DNA of 64,000 bases from positions 62,001 to 126,000 of the forward strand of contig JAOAPC010000009.1 in assembly GCA_025462735.1 (NCBI GenBank), read 5' to 3'. Below, piece by piece: positions 43,746 to 53,101 of the stretch. The stretch's first letter is position 1. The number at the start of each line of letters is the position of its first letter. The DNA is from Acidobacteriaceae bacterium. Its GTDB lineage: Bacteria; Acidobacteriota; Terriglobia; Terriglobales; Acidobacteriaceae. The notes beneath the pieces were generated by a model. The model was not told the origin of the DNA and did not search any database. It worked only from the letters and a program-made list of their open reading frames with translations. The position numbers were made by a program, and so were the translations under genes.

Positions 43746-44657
43746 ATGAGTACCACTCACCAAATCTGGTCGCACGTTCCTGCAGAATATGCAATCCCGT
43801 CGCGCGCGCCTTCGTTGCAGGATGCGTACTCGTATTGCGAACGCCTGGCGCGCACCCATTACGAGAATTTTTCAGTGGCGACCTGGTTCCTGCCTAAGCG
43901 CCTGCGGCAGCATTTTTACAATGTTTATGCTTACTGCCGAATTTCCGACGACCTTGGCGATGAGACCGGCAGTCGCGAGGCTTCGCTGCAGTTGCTCGAT
44001 GAATGGGAATGCGAGCTGAACGCCTGCTACGAAGCCGCTCCTAGGCATCCGGTGTTCGTCGCATTGGCGGGAACGGTGCGCGAGTTCGATATCCCGAAGC
44101 AAACCTTTGCCGATCTGCTCACCGCCTTTCGGCAGGACCAGACCGTTACGCGCTACGAAACGTTCGATGACTTGCTCGGCTACTGCCGCTACTCAGCTAA
44201 TCCCGTCGGGCATCTGGTTCTGTACCTCGGCGGATATCGCGATTCCGAACGCCAGCAGCTTTCTGATTTCACCTGCACGGCGTTGCAACTTGCCAATTTC
44301 TGGCAGGACGTGACCGCAGATTACGAGAAGGGACGAATTTATCTCCCGCTTGAGGACTTTCGGAAATATAACGTCGCCGAAGCGGATATCGCTGGCAAAA
44401 ATAATACCCCGGCATTTCGCGAGATGATGCGCTTCGAAGTCCAGCGAGCGAGGGAATGGTTCGAACGTGGCCTGCCATTGGTGAGCAAAGTCAGCCGCGA
44501 ACTCGCGATTGATATCGAACTCTTTAGTCGCGGAGGCCAGGAGATCCTGAACGCGATCGAACGTCAGGGCTACGCTGTGCTCGGTCGGCGTCCTGTTATC
44601 TCGAAGCAGCGCAAACTTGCCCTGGTGGCACGAGCGGCTTTACACAAGCTGATATGA
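43746..44657 (+). CDS. hpnC: Squalene-pathway synthase HpnC (hydroxysqualene synthase)
   Basis: Squalene/phytoene-synthase family protein (303 aa), which in HpnCDE-type bacteria converts presqualene diphosphate to hydroxysqualene. First Asp-rich motif is in YCRISDDLGDE, second in WQDVTADYEKGRIYLP, with FWLP-like AWFLPKRLRQHFYNVYAYCR typical of HpnC. ATGA overlap with hpnD. Membrane-associated, as substrates are lipophilic. Confidence 0.94.
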   Translation: MSTTHQIWSHVPAEYAIPSRAPSLQDAYSYCERLARTHYENFSVATWFLPKRLRQHFYNVYAYCRISDDLGDETGSREASLQLLDEWECELNACYEAAPRHPVFVALAGTVREFDIPKQTFADLLTAFRQDQTVTRYETFDDLLGYCRYSANPVGHLVLYLGGYRDSERQQLSDFTCTALQLANFWQDVTADYEKGRIYLPLEDFRKYNVAEADIAGKNNTPAFREMMRFEVQRAREWFERGLPLVSKVSRELAIDIELFSRGGQEILNAIERQGYAVLGRRPVISKQRKLALVARAALHKLI

Positions 44658-45616
44658 GTAGCGTGGCGCAATTTCCGACCCCATTTATTCCCACCGAGTC
44701 ACAGCTCCACATGGCGTACTCGGTTTGCCGGGGGATCACGCGTTCGCAGGCCAAGAATTTTTATTACGGATTTCTGGTCCTTCCCAAACGCAAGCGTCAA
44801 GCCCTGAGCGCGGTTTACGCGTTCATGCGTCGCTGCGATGACATTGCTGACGATCCTGCGCTCGCGGCGCGCGACCGTAAACAAAAGCTCGATGCTTGGG
44901 TGGACGCGTTTCACGCCGCCGAAGCCGGCCATCCCACTGACGACCCGGTGCTTCTGGCGGTGGTCGACGCGCAACGGAGATTTGGTATTCCGGTCGGCTT
45001 GCTCGATCAACTCGCCTTCGGCACAGCGATGGATGTTGAAGAAGAAAATCCGGAGCAAGACCAGAACCGAGGCCAGACCAAAGACCAGAATTATCCGCGG
45101 CATCCCATCCAATACCGCAACTTTCAGGAGTTGGAGCGGTACTGCTACAACGTGGCTTCTGTCGTGGGATTGGTCTGCATCCACATCTTTGGCTACAAGG
45201 ATGGCGCTGCTGAACCGCTGGCCGAGCGTCTTGGGTTAGCGTTTCAGCTTACAAACATTATTCGCGATGTGAAGGAAGACGCGGTGTTGGGGCGGGTTTA
45301 TCTGCCCCAGGATGACCTGGCGCAGTTCGGAATCCCAGCTGCCGAACTTGCGACCATGACGGACCCTACACGCCTGCGTACGCTGCTTGAGTTCGAAGCG
45401 CAGCGTGCATTTGAAAACTACCGCGCCGGCGATGACCTTCTTCATCTAGTTTCAGAAGACAGCCAACCGGCGCTCTGGGTACTGATCAACATCTATCGCA
45501 GCCTGCTGCAGAAAATTGTTCGGCTCAATTATGACGTGTTCACTCGCAAAGTCAGCCTCACGCTTAGAGAGAAGCTCAGCATCTTCGGAAAAGGCTTCTT
45601 GAAGCGAATGCTCTAA
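44654..45616 (+). CDS. hpnD: Presqualene diphosphate synthase HpnD
   Basis: Squalene/phytoene synthase family (320 aa) that joins two farnesyl diphosphates to presqualene diphosphate. First motif FMRRCDDIADD, second QLTNIIRDVKEDAVLGRVYLPQDDL, and NFYYGFLVLPKRKR near the start are typical of HpnD. A Gln/Asn/Asp-rich insert (EEENPEQDQNRGQTKDQNY, about residues 131-149) is unusual in position and looks like a loop expansion. TAATG overlap with hpnE. Confidence 0.94.
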   Translation: MSSVAQFPTPFIPTESQLHMAYSVCRGITRSQAKNFYYGFLVLPKRKRQALSAVYAFMRRCDDIADDPALAARDRKQKLDAWVDAFHAAEAGHPTDDPVLLAVVDAQRRFGIPVGLLDQLAFGTAMDVEEENPEQDQNRGQTKDQNYPRHPIQYRNFQELERYCYNVASVVGLVCIHIFGYKDGAAEPLAERLGLAFQLTNIIRDVKEDAVLGRVYLPQDDLAQFGIPAAELATMTDPTRLRTLLEFEAQRAFENYRAGDDLLHLVSEDSQPALWVLINIYRSLLQKIVRLNYDVFTRKVSLTLREKLSIFGKGFLKRML

Positions 45617-47103
45617 TGTCTTCCGTTCATCCCACCCCCTCTAAATCCGCGACCGCTGCGCAGGATAGCAGTCCCACGGTTGCAATTGTCGGAGGGGGAC
45701 TAGCTGGACTTGCCGCTGCATGCGCTCTTTCCGAAGGCGGTTTTCGCGTGACCCTGTTCGAGCGGCGTCCGTACCTTGGCGGGCGCGCTTCATCGTATGA
45801 GCATCCCGGCACTGGTGAGGTCGTGGACAACTGTCAGCACGTGCTCTTCAAGCTGTGCACCAACCTGATCGCGTTCTACAAACAAATCGGGATTGAGGAC
45901 AAAATCCGTTGGTTCGATCGCATGACCTTCGTCGAGCCGGGTGGAAGACGCTCCGTTCTGAAGCCGGGTTTTCTGCCGGCGCCATTTCAGGTAACGCCTT
46001 CGTTCCTGGTACTCAAATTTCTAAATACATGGGACAAGGTCGTACTCTCCGGCGCTTTGGCTGCGCTGATCGCCGGCCAACCGAAAGACGACGGAACCTC
46101 TTTTCAAGAGTGGCTGCAACGCCACCATCAAACCCACAATGCGATTGAGCGCTTCTGGAAGCCAATATTGGTCAGCGCGCTCAGCGAAGACATGGACCGG
46201 ATTGCAGTACCCTATGCGGCGCAAGTGGTACGTGAATCGATGAAGTCCCGCGAGGCGCGCGCAATGGGGATTCCGAGTGTCCCACTCTCGGAGCTGTACG
46301 ACGCGGCTAAAGATTACATTACGAGTCATGGCGGAATGGTTCGCCTTCGCGACAGCGTGCAGTCATTTCTTCCGACGGAAAGAGGCGTCCGGCTCAGATT
46401 GCACGATTCAGAAGAGGAATTCGATTACGCGGTGCTGGCTGTTCCTTTTGACTCGCTGGCCAAACTTCTGCCGAATTCGGCTGACTCGCAGGAGCTACGC
46501 GAGAAGCTATCGCACTTTGAAACTTCTCCCATCACCGGTGTCCATCTCTGGTTTGACCGCCAGATTACTGATCTGCCTCATGCAGTGCTTCTCGACCGCA
46601 CCATTCAATGGATGTTCCACAAGTCGATGCTGCTGGCGAAAAGCTCGGAACCCGCGTTGAAAGCCGGCGAAAACGGCATGCCGAAAATCCAAGATGGCAC
46701 TATTGAAGACCGTCCGAGTTATGTCGAGCTGGTCATCAGCGCTTCAAAGTCGCTTATCGACAAATCCCGTCAGGAAATCATTGATTTGGCGTTAAGCGAA
46801 CTGCGCGAGTTCTTTCCCGCTGCACGCGATGCAAAGCTGATCAAAGCAACGGTCATCAAGGAAGTGAACGCCACATTCTCGCCAACGCCCGGCATCGACC
46901 GTTACCGTCCAGCAGCGCAAAGTCCGTGGCCGCACATCTTTCTCGCTGGAGACTGGACTGCCACCGGTTGGCCGGCAACGATGGAAGGCGCAGTAAGAAG
47001 TGGCTATACGGCTGCAGGAGAACTTGCGAAGAATGCAGGTGTGACTAGAAACCTTCTGGTTCCCGATTTGCAAAGCGCGGGTTTTATGCGAATCCTAGGC
47101 TAG
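45616..47103 (+). CDS. hpnE: Hydroxysqualene dehydroxylase HpnE
   Basis: FAD-dependent amine-oxidase-fold protein (495 aa) that reduces hydroxysqualene to squalene in the HpnCDE route. N-terminal dinucleotide motif VAIVGGGLAGLAAACAL and LFERRPYLGGRASSYE, then NCQHVLFKLCTN and the C-terminal FLAGDWTATGWPATMEGAVRSGYTAA, which contacts the cofactor. The end of the hopanoid operon; the next gene is convergent after 5 bp. Confidence 0.95.
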   Translation: MSSVHPTPSKSATAAQDSSPTVAIVGGGLAGLAAACALSEGGFRVTLFERRPYLGGRASSYEHPGTGEVVDNCQHVLFKLCTNLIAFYKQIGIEDKIRWFDRMTFVEPGGRRSVLKPGFLPAPFQVTPSFLVLKFLNTWDKVVLSGALAALIAGQPKDDGTSFQEWLQRHHQTHNAIERFWKPILVSALSEDMDRIAVPYAAQVVRESMKSREARAMGIPSVPLSELYDAAKDYITSHGGMVRLRDSVQSFLPTERGVRLRLHDSEEEFDYAVLAVPFDSLAKLLPNSADSQELREKLSHFETSPITGVHLWFDRQITDLPHAVLLDRTIQWMFHKSMLLAKSSEPALKAGENGMPKIQDGTIEDRPSYVELVISASKSLIDKSRQEIIDLALSELREFFPAARDAKLIKATVIKEVNATFSPTPGIDRYRPAAQSPWPHIFLAGDWTATGWPATMEGAVRSGYTAAGELAKNAGVTRNLLVPDLQSAGFMRILG

Positions 47104-47108
47104 ACCTG

Positions 47109-47489
47109 CTATTTCGCGCCTAACGCTTCGTACTGCTTCTCGTTCAGCGGCACTACGCTCAATCTTCCTTGACGCACCAGCGGCGAATCCGCGAAGAGCT
47201 TATTCGATTTAATTTCAGCCAGAGACACAGCTTTCGGCAGCGCCTTGCCGGCCTTGATCTTTACCTTCGGATTCTTGGGATCGGAAGCATCCACGGAAAG
47301 CACAGTCGCGGTCCCCACCGCGCTTTTCACATCTGCTGTTTCGTAAATGATTAATTGGTCGCCGGATTTCATCTCACGCAGATGCTTCAGGGCCACCGGA
47401 TTCGACACGCCGTCCCAGATCGTAGTCCCGTCGCTCTGCAGCTTGGAGAAGGAATATTCAGATGGCTCGGTTTTGAGGAGGTAGGGCAT
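47109..47489 (-). CDS. EVE-domain protein
   Basis: Small cytoplasmic protein (126 aa) of the EVE (PUA-like) superfamily that binds modified nucleobases in DNA or RNA. Markers: YLLKTEPSEYSF, IWDGVSNPVALKHLREMKSGD, and the aromatic cage region up to PLVRQGRLSVVPL. Bacterial free-standing EVE proteins are often near respiratory or stress genes; here the neighbours are hpnE (convergent) and a secreted beta protein. Function not known. Confidence 0.92.
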   Translation of the reverse strand: MPYLLKTEPSEYSFSKLQSDGTTIWDGVSNPVALKHLREMKSGDQLIIYETADVKSAVGTATVLSVDASDPKNPKVKIKAGKALPKAVSLAEIKSNKLFADSPLVRQGRLSVVPLNEKQYEALGAK

Positions 47490-47495
47490 GTGTAT

Positions 47496-47915
47496 TTACT
47501 GTGGCTTCTGATCTTTCTTGTCGCTCGGGTGCTCCTCGTAAATCGAATACTGCCCTCCCGGACGTTTCAACTTGATTGTGATGTCCACACTCGGTCGGCC
47601 AATGTCGTAGTCATTGCCGAAGGTCTGGAAGCCAGAGGCGAGCACTTGGATACGCATCTTCCCGTAGGGAACCCCGTCATAGCCAGCCTTGCCGTCTGGA
47701 TCGGTCTTCAGTTCGATTCCGCCGCGCTCCTGCTTCCCGTTGTCCTGCACCGGATGTAAGACCACAGCAGCGTTGCGGACGGGCTTACCATTTTCATCGC
47801 GTAGAACCACGAAGTTGACTGTTGCCAGCGGGATCGCAGGTTTCTTTTCTGCCCATGCAGGCGCCAGGGAAAATACGATCAGCAGTGGGATTGTGAAGAA
47901 TCGGGACGTTTTCAT
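47496..47915 (-). CDS. Secreted carboxypeptidase-regulatory-like domain protein
   Basis: Exported single-domain protein of 139 aa. Signal peptide IPLLIVFSLAPAWA. The remainder is a beta-sandwich (TVNFVVLRDENGKPVRNAAVV, then GKAGYDGVPYGKMRIQVLASGF), matching carboxypeptidase regulatory/CNA-B-type folds that are abundant in Acidobacteriota envelopes. The tail is Lys/Asp-rich. RBS AAAGGTAAC precedes ATG 47915. Six bases separate it from the EVE gene downstream. Specific function unknown. Confidence 0.8.
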   Translation of the reverse strand: MKTSRFFTIPLLIVFSLAPAWAEKKPAIPLATVNFVVLRDENGKPVRNAAVVLHPVQDNGKQERGGIELKTDPDGKAGYDGVPYGKMRIQVLASGFQTFGNDYDIGRPSVDITIKLKRPGGQYSIYEEHPSDKKDQKPQ

Positions 47916-47989
47916 CAGTTACCTTTTGCGAAGCCTATTCTAAATTAAGTGTCGAAGCGCCTGTCATCCGATGGACTGAATGAGCCAAT

Positions 47990-49084
47990 TTACTGGATCG
48001 GAGCTGTCCTGCGGTTCCCAATGAAGCATTGGTGAACGAAGGGCTTGGTAAAGCGCTGCACCACGTCCTGTGGAATGCTGTCTTCTTTCAATTCTTCAAA
48101 TTTTAACTTTATTGTTCCCGGAGCTTCGCCTGCCGGATTTACGGTCGCGATCAAATATCCGTAGACATTGGTCTTTGCGGCTCTGGCGTCGCCGGCAGTG
48201 GCAGGGAGAGGGTATCGCTCTGCCCCGGCCGTTCCAACAATCCATCCCGGCAAAACGCCGCCGTTTGCCTTCCAATATGCCGTGTTAAATATTCCGTCCA
48301 TGAAGTAATGCGAGTGGCTTGCGAGCACGTAGACCGTTTTATGAGCCTCGTTCTGCATCTTGAGCAGCATCTGGTAAACCTGCCGTCCAGTCTCGACTCC
48401 CAGTGGAGACTCATTCATGCTGTGATTCGCCGAGATGCTCTCGGGCAGCGCCTCATGCATGCCTACGATAATGGTGTGAATCGCATCATCCTTGCGGTCG
48501 CGATCGAGCACGCCTTGAACCCACTGCATTTGCCCAGGTTCGAAGTCGCTGCCAGTGGCATTGTCCAGATAGATGAAATCGATGCCGTCGCGCATCCAGT
48601 GATAATAGGTTTTCGGCTGCGTTGCGTTGGTATCATCTTTCAGTCGCTGCTCTCTGAGGTCTGGCCGATCGAGATAGTCGTGAAATTTCTCGATAAAGGC
48701 AGTCCGGTTCTTTGGAGGGATGGTCTCATGGTTCCCAATCCCGAGGTAGAAGGGAGTCTCTCCCCACGGTTTAATCTGGTCTTCGATGAAGTTGTCCCAC
48801 GCATGCGTCTCATAAAAGGCAAGGTCGGCCGGAGCGCCCTTCTGCGCCAGTTCCTGAATAAAATCCTCATCCGGCGCGGAGATTTTGCGCAAATCACCGA
48901 GGTGCCAGTAGAACGCAACGTTGTGTTTTATAGCATCAGCCGCTATCGCAGGCATGACGACGTCGCCGCAGTTGCGCGAGTCGCCGGAGACGGCAAAGTA
49001 CCAAGTCTTGGAAGTATCAGCGCCGTAAGCTGGCAAGGCAATTAGTATAGAAACAGCAATACCGAAAAGGAGGGTCTTACGCAT
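47990..49084 (-). CDS. Exported calcineurin-like metallophosphoesterase
   Basis: Secreted metallophosphoesterase of 364 aa. From ATG 49084 (GGAGAG upstream) it has a signal peptide (LLFGIAVSILIALPAYGA). Metal-ligand motifs: AVSGDSRNCGD, YWHLGDLR, GIGNHE, VGMHEALPE and LASHSHYFMDG. A longer frame from 49174 lacks both RBS and signal position. The neighbour on the other side (49210) is divergent. Substrate could be nucleotides or phosphoesters in the periplasm. Confidence 0.88.
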   Translation of the reverse strand: MRKTLLFGIAVSILIALPAYGADTSKTWYFAVSGDSRNCGDVVMPAIAADAIKHNVAFYWHLGDLRKISAPDEDFIQELAQKGAPADLAFYETHAWDNFIEDQIKPWGETPFYLGIGNHETIPPKNRTAFIEKFHDYLDRPDLREQRLKDDTNATQPKTYYHWMRDGIDFIYLDNATGSDFEPGQMQWVQGVLDRDRKDDAIHTIIVGMHEALPESISANHSMNESPLGVETGRQVYQMLLKMQNEAHKTVYVLASHSHYFMDGIFNTAYWKANGGVLPGWIVGTAGAERYPLPATAGDARAAKTNVYGYLIATVNPAGEAPGTIKLKFEELKEDSIPQDVVQRFTKPFVHQCFIGNRRTAPIQ

Positions 49085-49209
49085 TTTCTCTCCAAGAATC
49101 GATTTCGACTCTACATAGTTCAAAGACACTCTGGCCTGCGCTGAGAGCACCGCGCTGAGAACTAAGATAAGCATTGTAACTTTGTTATGTTCGGAGAATC
49201 TTCTGAGTG

Positions 49210-49977
49210 ATGTCTAACTCCCACAGGGTCAGGGTTCTGATCGCGGCATTTGCGGTTGTCGCAATGTCGATATCGTTTTGCTCACCTGCGTTAGCCGCGT
49301 CTTCCAACCCGATCCTGGTCGAACTCTTCACTTCTGAAGGTTGTTCCAGTTGTCCACCGGCGGAGACGTTATTGCGAACCTTGGACTCCGCGCAACCCGT
49401 TCTCGGAGCGCAGCTGATTGTGCTCGAAGAGCACGTGGACTATTGGGATGACCAGGGGTGGCAGGATCCTTTCTCGGCGCACGCATTTACAGTCCGACAA
49501 AGTACCTACGTTGAACGCTTGCACCTGAACAGCGGACCCTACACTCCGCAAATGGTCGTGGATGGAAACGAGGCCTTTGTGGGCAGTGATCGTGCACAAG
49601 CGGGACGCGCACTCGCGAAGGCAGTTGCAATCCCAAAGGTCAATGTGGAGATCTTATCAGCGCATGTTGAGAACGGAAAAGTGCAGGCCCACGTCAAGGT
49701 TGCCGAAGTCTCTTCGAAGGCCGATGTTTTCCTCGCGCTTGCGCTTGACCATGCTCAATCCCAGGTGCTCCGAGGTGAGAATGGAGGCCGGAGGCTGGAG
49801 CACGTCGCGGTTGTAAAGCGACTAACGGCTATCGGTCAGACGAAAAAAGGCGAGCCGTTCTCAAAAGACGTGACGATTGCGCTGGATCATCCCGGTCAGG
49901 CTTACCGGCTAATCGCCTTCGTGCAGGAAGCAAGCGAAGGAAAGGTTTTGGGCGCAACCGTCACGCGCTTGCAATAG
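49210..49977 (+). CDS. DUF1223-type secreted thioredoxin-fold protein
   Basis: Exported 255-aa protein of the DUF1223 family. Signal peptide AAFAVVAMSISFCSPALAA. The family core is LVELFTSEGCSSCPPAETLL, a CxxC redox-like motif, followed by HVDYWDDQGWQDPFS and YTPQMVVDG. A C-terminal beta part follows. Members are predicted thiol-redox proteins of unknown role. I start at ATG 49210; a GTG one codon earlier is possible. It is divergent from the metallophosphoesterase gene across about 125 bp. Confidence 0.92.
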   Translation: MSNSHRVRVLIAAFAVVAMSISFCSPALAASSNPILVELFTSEGCSSCPPAETLLRTLDSAQPVLGAQLIVLEEHVDYWDDQGWQDPFSAHAFTVRQSTYVERLHLNSGPYTPQMVVDGNEAFVGSDRAQAGRALAKAVAIPKVNVEILSAHVENGKVQAHVKVAEVSSKADVFLALALDHAQSQVLRGENGGRRLEHVAVVKRLTAIGQTKKGEPFSKDVTIALDHPGQAYRLIAFVQEASEGKVLGATVTRLQ

Positions 49978-50020
49978 CCTCAGTCTGCGGACATGCTACG
50001 CGGTTCTTTGTCGAATGAAG

Positions 50021-53000
50021 CTAGACCGCAACCTCCGCTGGTTCGGGAAGCGAAACCTCTGTCGGCTCGCTGTCCACCAGCGCCACATGCCGCTTCGCCA
50101 CCAGCATGTAAATTGACGGGACGACGAAAAGCGTAAATGCGGTGCCAATAATCATGCCGCTCACCAGCATAATGCCGATGCTGTTTCGCGCGCCCGCTCC
50201 GGGGCCGCTAGCGAACACAAGTGGTAGATGGCCGAACACCGTGGCTGCAGTGGTCATCAGGATTGGACGCAAGCGGGTCGCGGCAGCTTCAGCCACGGCC
50301 TCCATTTTGCTCCGTCCTCTCTCTTGAAGATGATTGGCGAATTCAACGATAAGAATTCCGTTTTTCGACACCAGGCCAACGAGCGTGATCAGTCCCACTT
50401 GGCTGTAGATATTGAGGGTGGTAAATCCGAGGAACGAGAAGGCCAGCGCCCCGGAAATGGCCAGCGGCACGGAGCCTGCAAGAACAATGAAGGGGTCGCG
50501 GAAGCTTTCAAACTGCGCGGCAAGCACCAGGTAAATCAAGACTCCCGAAAGCAGGAACGTGCCAAGAAATTTGCTGCCCTCTACTCTCAGCTGCCGCGAC
50601 TCGCCGGCGTAATCGAAAGTGAACCCCTGCGGCAACATCTGTTTTGCCTGGGTTTCGAGAAAGGTCAGCGCCTTATCCAGCGGCACCGGAGGCGGAATCA
50701 CACCTTGAATACGCACCGCGTTCAGCTGCTGAAACTTGTTCAGCGAACGCGGTTCTGTGGTTGTTTTCAAGGTTGCAAATGTCGAGAGAGGAACAAGTTC
50801 ATTGTTCGATCCTTTCACGTAGATACGTCCGAGCTGATCGGGCGTCAAGCGATCTTCGCGCTTGACCTGCGGGATGACTTTGTAGCTCTGGCCCTGAATG
50901 CTAAACCGGTTCACGTAATTACCGCCTAGCAGCGTTGAAAGGTCCTGTCCTGCCTGACTCAGATCCACCCCTTGCGAGCGAAGCTTATCGCGATCAAATA
51001 CCACTTCCGTCTGCGGCTGATCAAACTTGACGTCAGTATCAGCAAAGATGAACATGCCGCTGGCCATTGCCTTTTGCACCAGTTGGGTCGCAAGTTCGCT
51101 GACCTGCTGCGGCTCGGCTGACGACTGAATTACAAAATCTACGGGGAAAGTTCCACCGCCGGGTAATGGTGACGGAGTCAATGGAATTACACGGATGCCA
51201 GGAATCTTCGATAGCGGCCCACTTACCTGGACTAGAAGTTGCTGCGCCGTCTTTTTCCTGTCACTCCATGGTTTGGTGACCATGCCGCCGAAACCGCCGC
51301 TCGGCTGCGTGATCTGGAAAATACTGTCGCTCTCCGGGATCGAATGAAAGACGTCATAAACTTGCTTTGTAAACAGATTTGTCTGGTCCAGAGTAGAGTT
51401 CGCGGGAGACTGAATGATAGAGAAAACGATGCCTTGGTCTTCCGCCGGCGCCAGCTCACGCTGCGAGAACATGTAAAAAGGGATCATTAACAGCGCCACG
51501 ATCACCCACAACGTGAGCACGACCGGCTGGTAGCGAAGCGTCCCCGAGAGCAGGCGCATATAAAGGTTCCGTACGTGCTCGAATTGGCGGTTGACGATTC
51601 CCGAAAAGCCGCGCTCCGTGTCCCCTTGACGCAGTAGTTTCGACCCCATCATGGGCGAGAGGGTCAAGGCTACGAACCCGGACACGATGACCGCGCCAGC
51701 GAGAGTGAACGCGAATTCACGGAAGAGGGCGCCAGTCAGTCCGCCCTGAATCGCAACCGGAGTGTAGACGGCCGCCAGAGTAATGGTCATAGCGATGATA
51801 GGCCCGACTAATTCACGTGCCGCGTCAATTGCCGCTCGGAACGGCACTTTACCCATGTGCAAGTGACGCTCGACGTTTTCCACCATCACAATCGCGTCAT
51901 CGACCACCAGGCCGACTGAGAGAACGATAGCAAGCAGCGTCAGAAGGTTGATGGTGAATCCCGCCATGAGCATGAGAAAGACAGCGCCGATTAGCGAGAT
52001 AGGGATTGCAATGACCGGAATGAGCACCGAACGGAACGAGCCGAGGAAAAGAAAGATTACAACCACAACAATGAGCAACGTTTCTGTCAGAGTGTGGAGC
52101 ACCTCATTGATCGCATCCTGAATGTACGCAGTCGAGTCGTATGGAATGCCCAGCTTCATTCCCTGTGGTAGCTGTGCCCTGACCGCCGGGAGAGCATCTC
52201 GTACCTGGTGAATTACGTCCAGGGAGTTGGCAGTGGGAAGGACAAAAATTCCCATGAACGTAGCGCTCTCGCCGTTGAAGCGGACATCGGAGTCGTAGTT
52301 TTCGGCTCCCAAAACAACGTCGGCAATTTCCCCGAGCCTGACCACCACGCCGCTCTGTTGCTTAATGACCATCTGGCGGAAATCTTCCGCTGTACGCAAG
52401 TTGGTATTCGCGACGAGGTTGACCGAGACCGCCGAGCCTTTTGTGCTTCCCAGAGCTGACAGATAGTTGTTCTTCGACAATGCGTCGCGCACATCAGACG
52501 GCGACACCCCGCGTGCGGCCATCTGGTCCGGCTTGAGCCAGATGCGCATCGCGAAGGTGCGGCCTCCGAGGATGTCGGCTCGCTGTACGCCGCTTATCGA
52601 ACTCAGTTTTGGCTGGACTACCCGGGTCAAGTAATCGGTAATCTGATTTTGATCGAGATCGCCGGACGAGAAGCCGAGATACATTGCGGCAAACTGATTG
52701 TCCGCTGTTTGCAGGTCGATGACCGGGGCCTGGGCCTCCGGCGGTAGGTCGTTGCGGACCTGCGCGACTTTCGCCTGAATTTGGGTGAGCGCCGCGTTAG
52801 TGTCGTAATTAAGCTTCAGGTGCACAGCAATTGTGCTTATGCCCTGGGAGCTGGTGGACTCCATGTAATCGATGCCGTCAGCGCTGGCGATGACTCGCTC
52901 CAGCGGCGTGGTGATGAATCCGCGAACCAGGTCAGCGTTGGCGCCCACGTACACCGTTGAGACCTGCACCTCGGCGATATCACTGCGCGGATACTGGCGC

Positions 53001-53101
53001 ACGCTGAGGGAGCGAATCGCCTGCAGCCCGGCAATCAGGATCACCAGGTTGACGCATATGGCAAGAACTGGCCGCTTTACGAAGAGATCTGTGAACTTCA
53101 T
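50021..53101 (-). CDS. RND multidrug efflux permease (HAE1/AcrB type)
   Basis: Inner-membrane proton-driven exporter (1026 aa). N-terminal FVKRPVLAICVNLVILIAGL is the first helix. The proton-relay GLVVDDAIVMVENVERHL is intact. A typical porter domain with NFPTS-like loops and a second helix bundle (LITLVGLVSKNGILIVEFAN) follow. The C-terminus PEPAEVAV is charged. TAATG overlap with the adaptor gene upstream shows an operon adaptor-permease; no outer-membrane factor (TolC/OprM) gene follows, so a TolC-like partner must lie elsewhere. Length normal for HAE1 proteins. Confidence 0.96.
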   Translation of the reverse strand: MKFTDLFVKRPVLAICVNLVILIAGLQAIRSLSVRQYPRSDIAEVQVSTVYVGANADLVRGFITTPLERVIASADGIDYMESTSSQGISTIAVHLKLNYDTNAALTQIQAKVAQVRNDLPPEAQAPVIDLQTADNQFAAMYLGFSSGDLDQNQITDYLTRVVQPKLSSISGVQRADILGGRTFAMRIWLKPDQMAARGVSPSDVRDALSKNNYLSALGSTKGSAVSVNLVANTNLRTAEDFRQMVIKQQSGVVVRLGEIADVVLGAENYDSDVRFNGESATFMGIFVLPTANSLDVIHQVRDALPAVRAQLPQGMKLGIPYDSTAYIQDAINEVLHTLTETLLIVVVVIFLFLGSFRSVLIPVIAIPISLIGAVFLMLMAGFTINLLTLLAIVLSVGLVVDDAIVMVENVERHLHMGKVPFRAAIDAARELVGPIIAMTITLAAVYTPVAIQGGLTGALFREFAFTLAGAVIVSGFVALTLSPMMGSKLLRQGDTERGFSGIVNRQFEHVRNLYMRLLSGTLRYQPVVLTLWVIVALLMIPFYMFSQRELAPAEDQGIVFSIIQSPANSTLDQTNLFTKQVYDVFHSIPESDSIFQITQPSGGFGGMVTKPWSDRKKTAQQLLVQVSGPLSKIPGIRVIPLTPSPLPGGGTFPVDFVIQSSAEPQQVSELATQLVQKAMASGMFIFADTDVKFDQPQTEVVFDRDKLRSQGVDLSQAGQDLSTLLGGNYVNRFSIQGQSYKVIPQVKREDRLTPDQLGRIYVKGSNNELVPLSTFATLKTTTEPRSLNKFQQLNAVRIQGVIPPPVPLDKALTFLETQAKQMLPQGFTFDYAGESRQLRVEGSKFLGTFLLSGVLIYLVLAAQFESFRDPFIVLAGSVPLAISGALAFSFLGFTTLNIYSQVGLITLVGLVSKNGILIVEFANHLQERGRSKMEAVAEAAATRLRPILMTTAATVFGHLPLVFASGPGAGARNSIGIMLVSGMIIGTAFTLFVVPSIYMLVAKRHVALVDSEPTEVSLPEPAEVAV

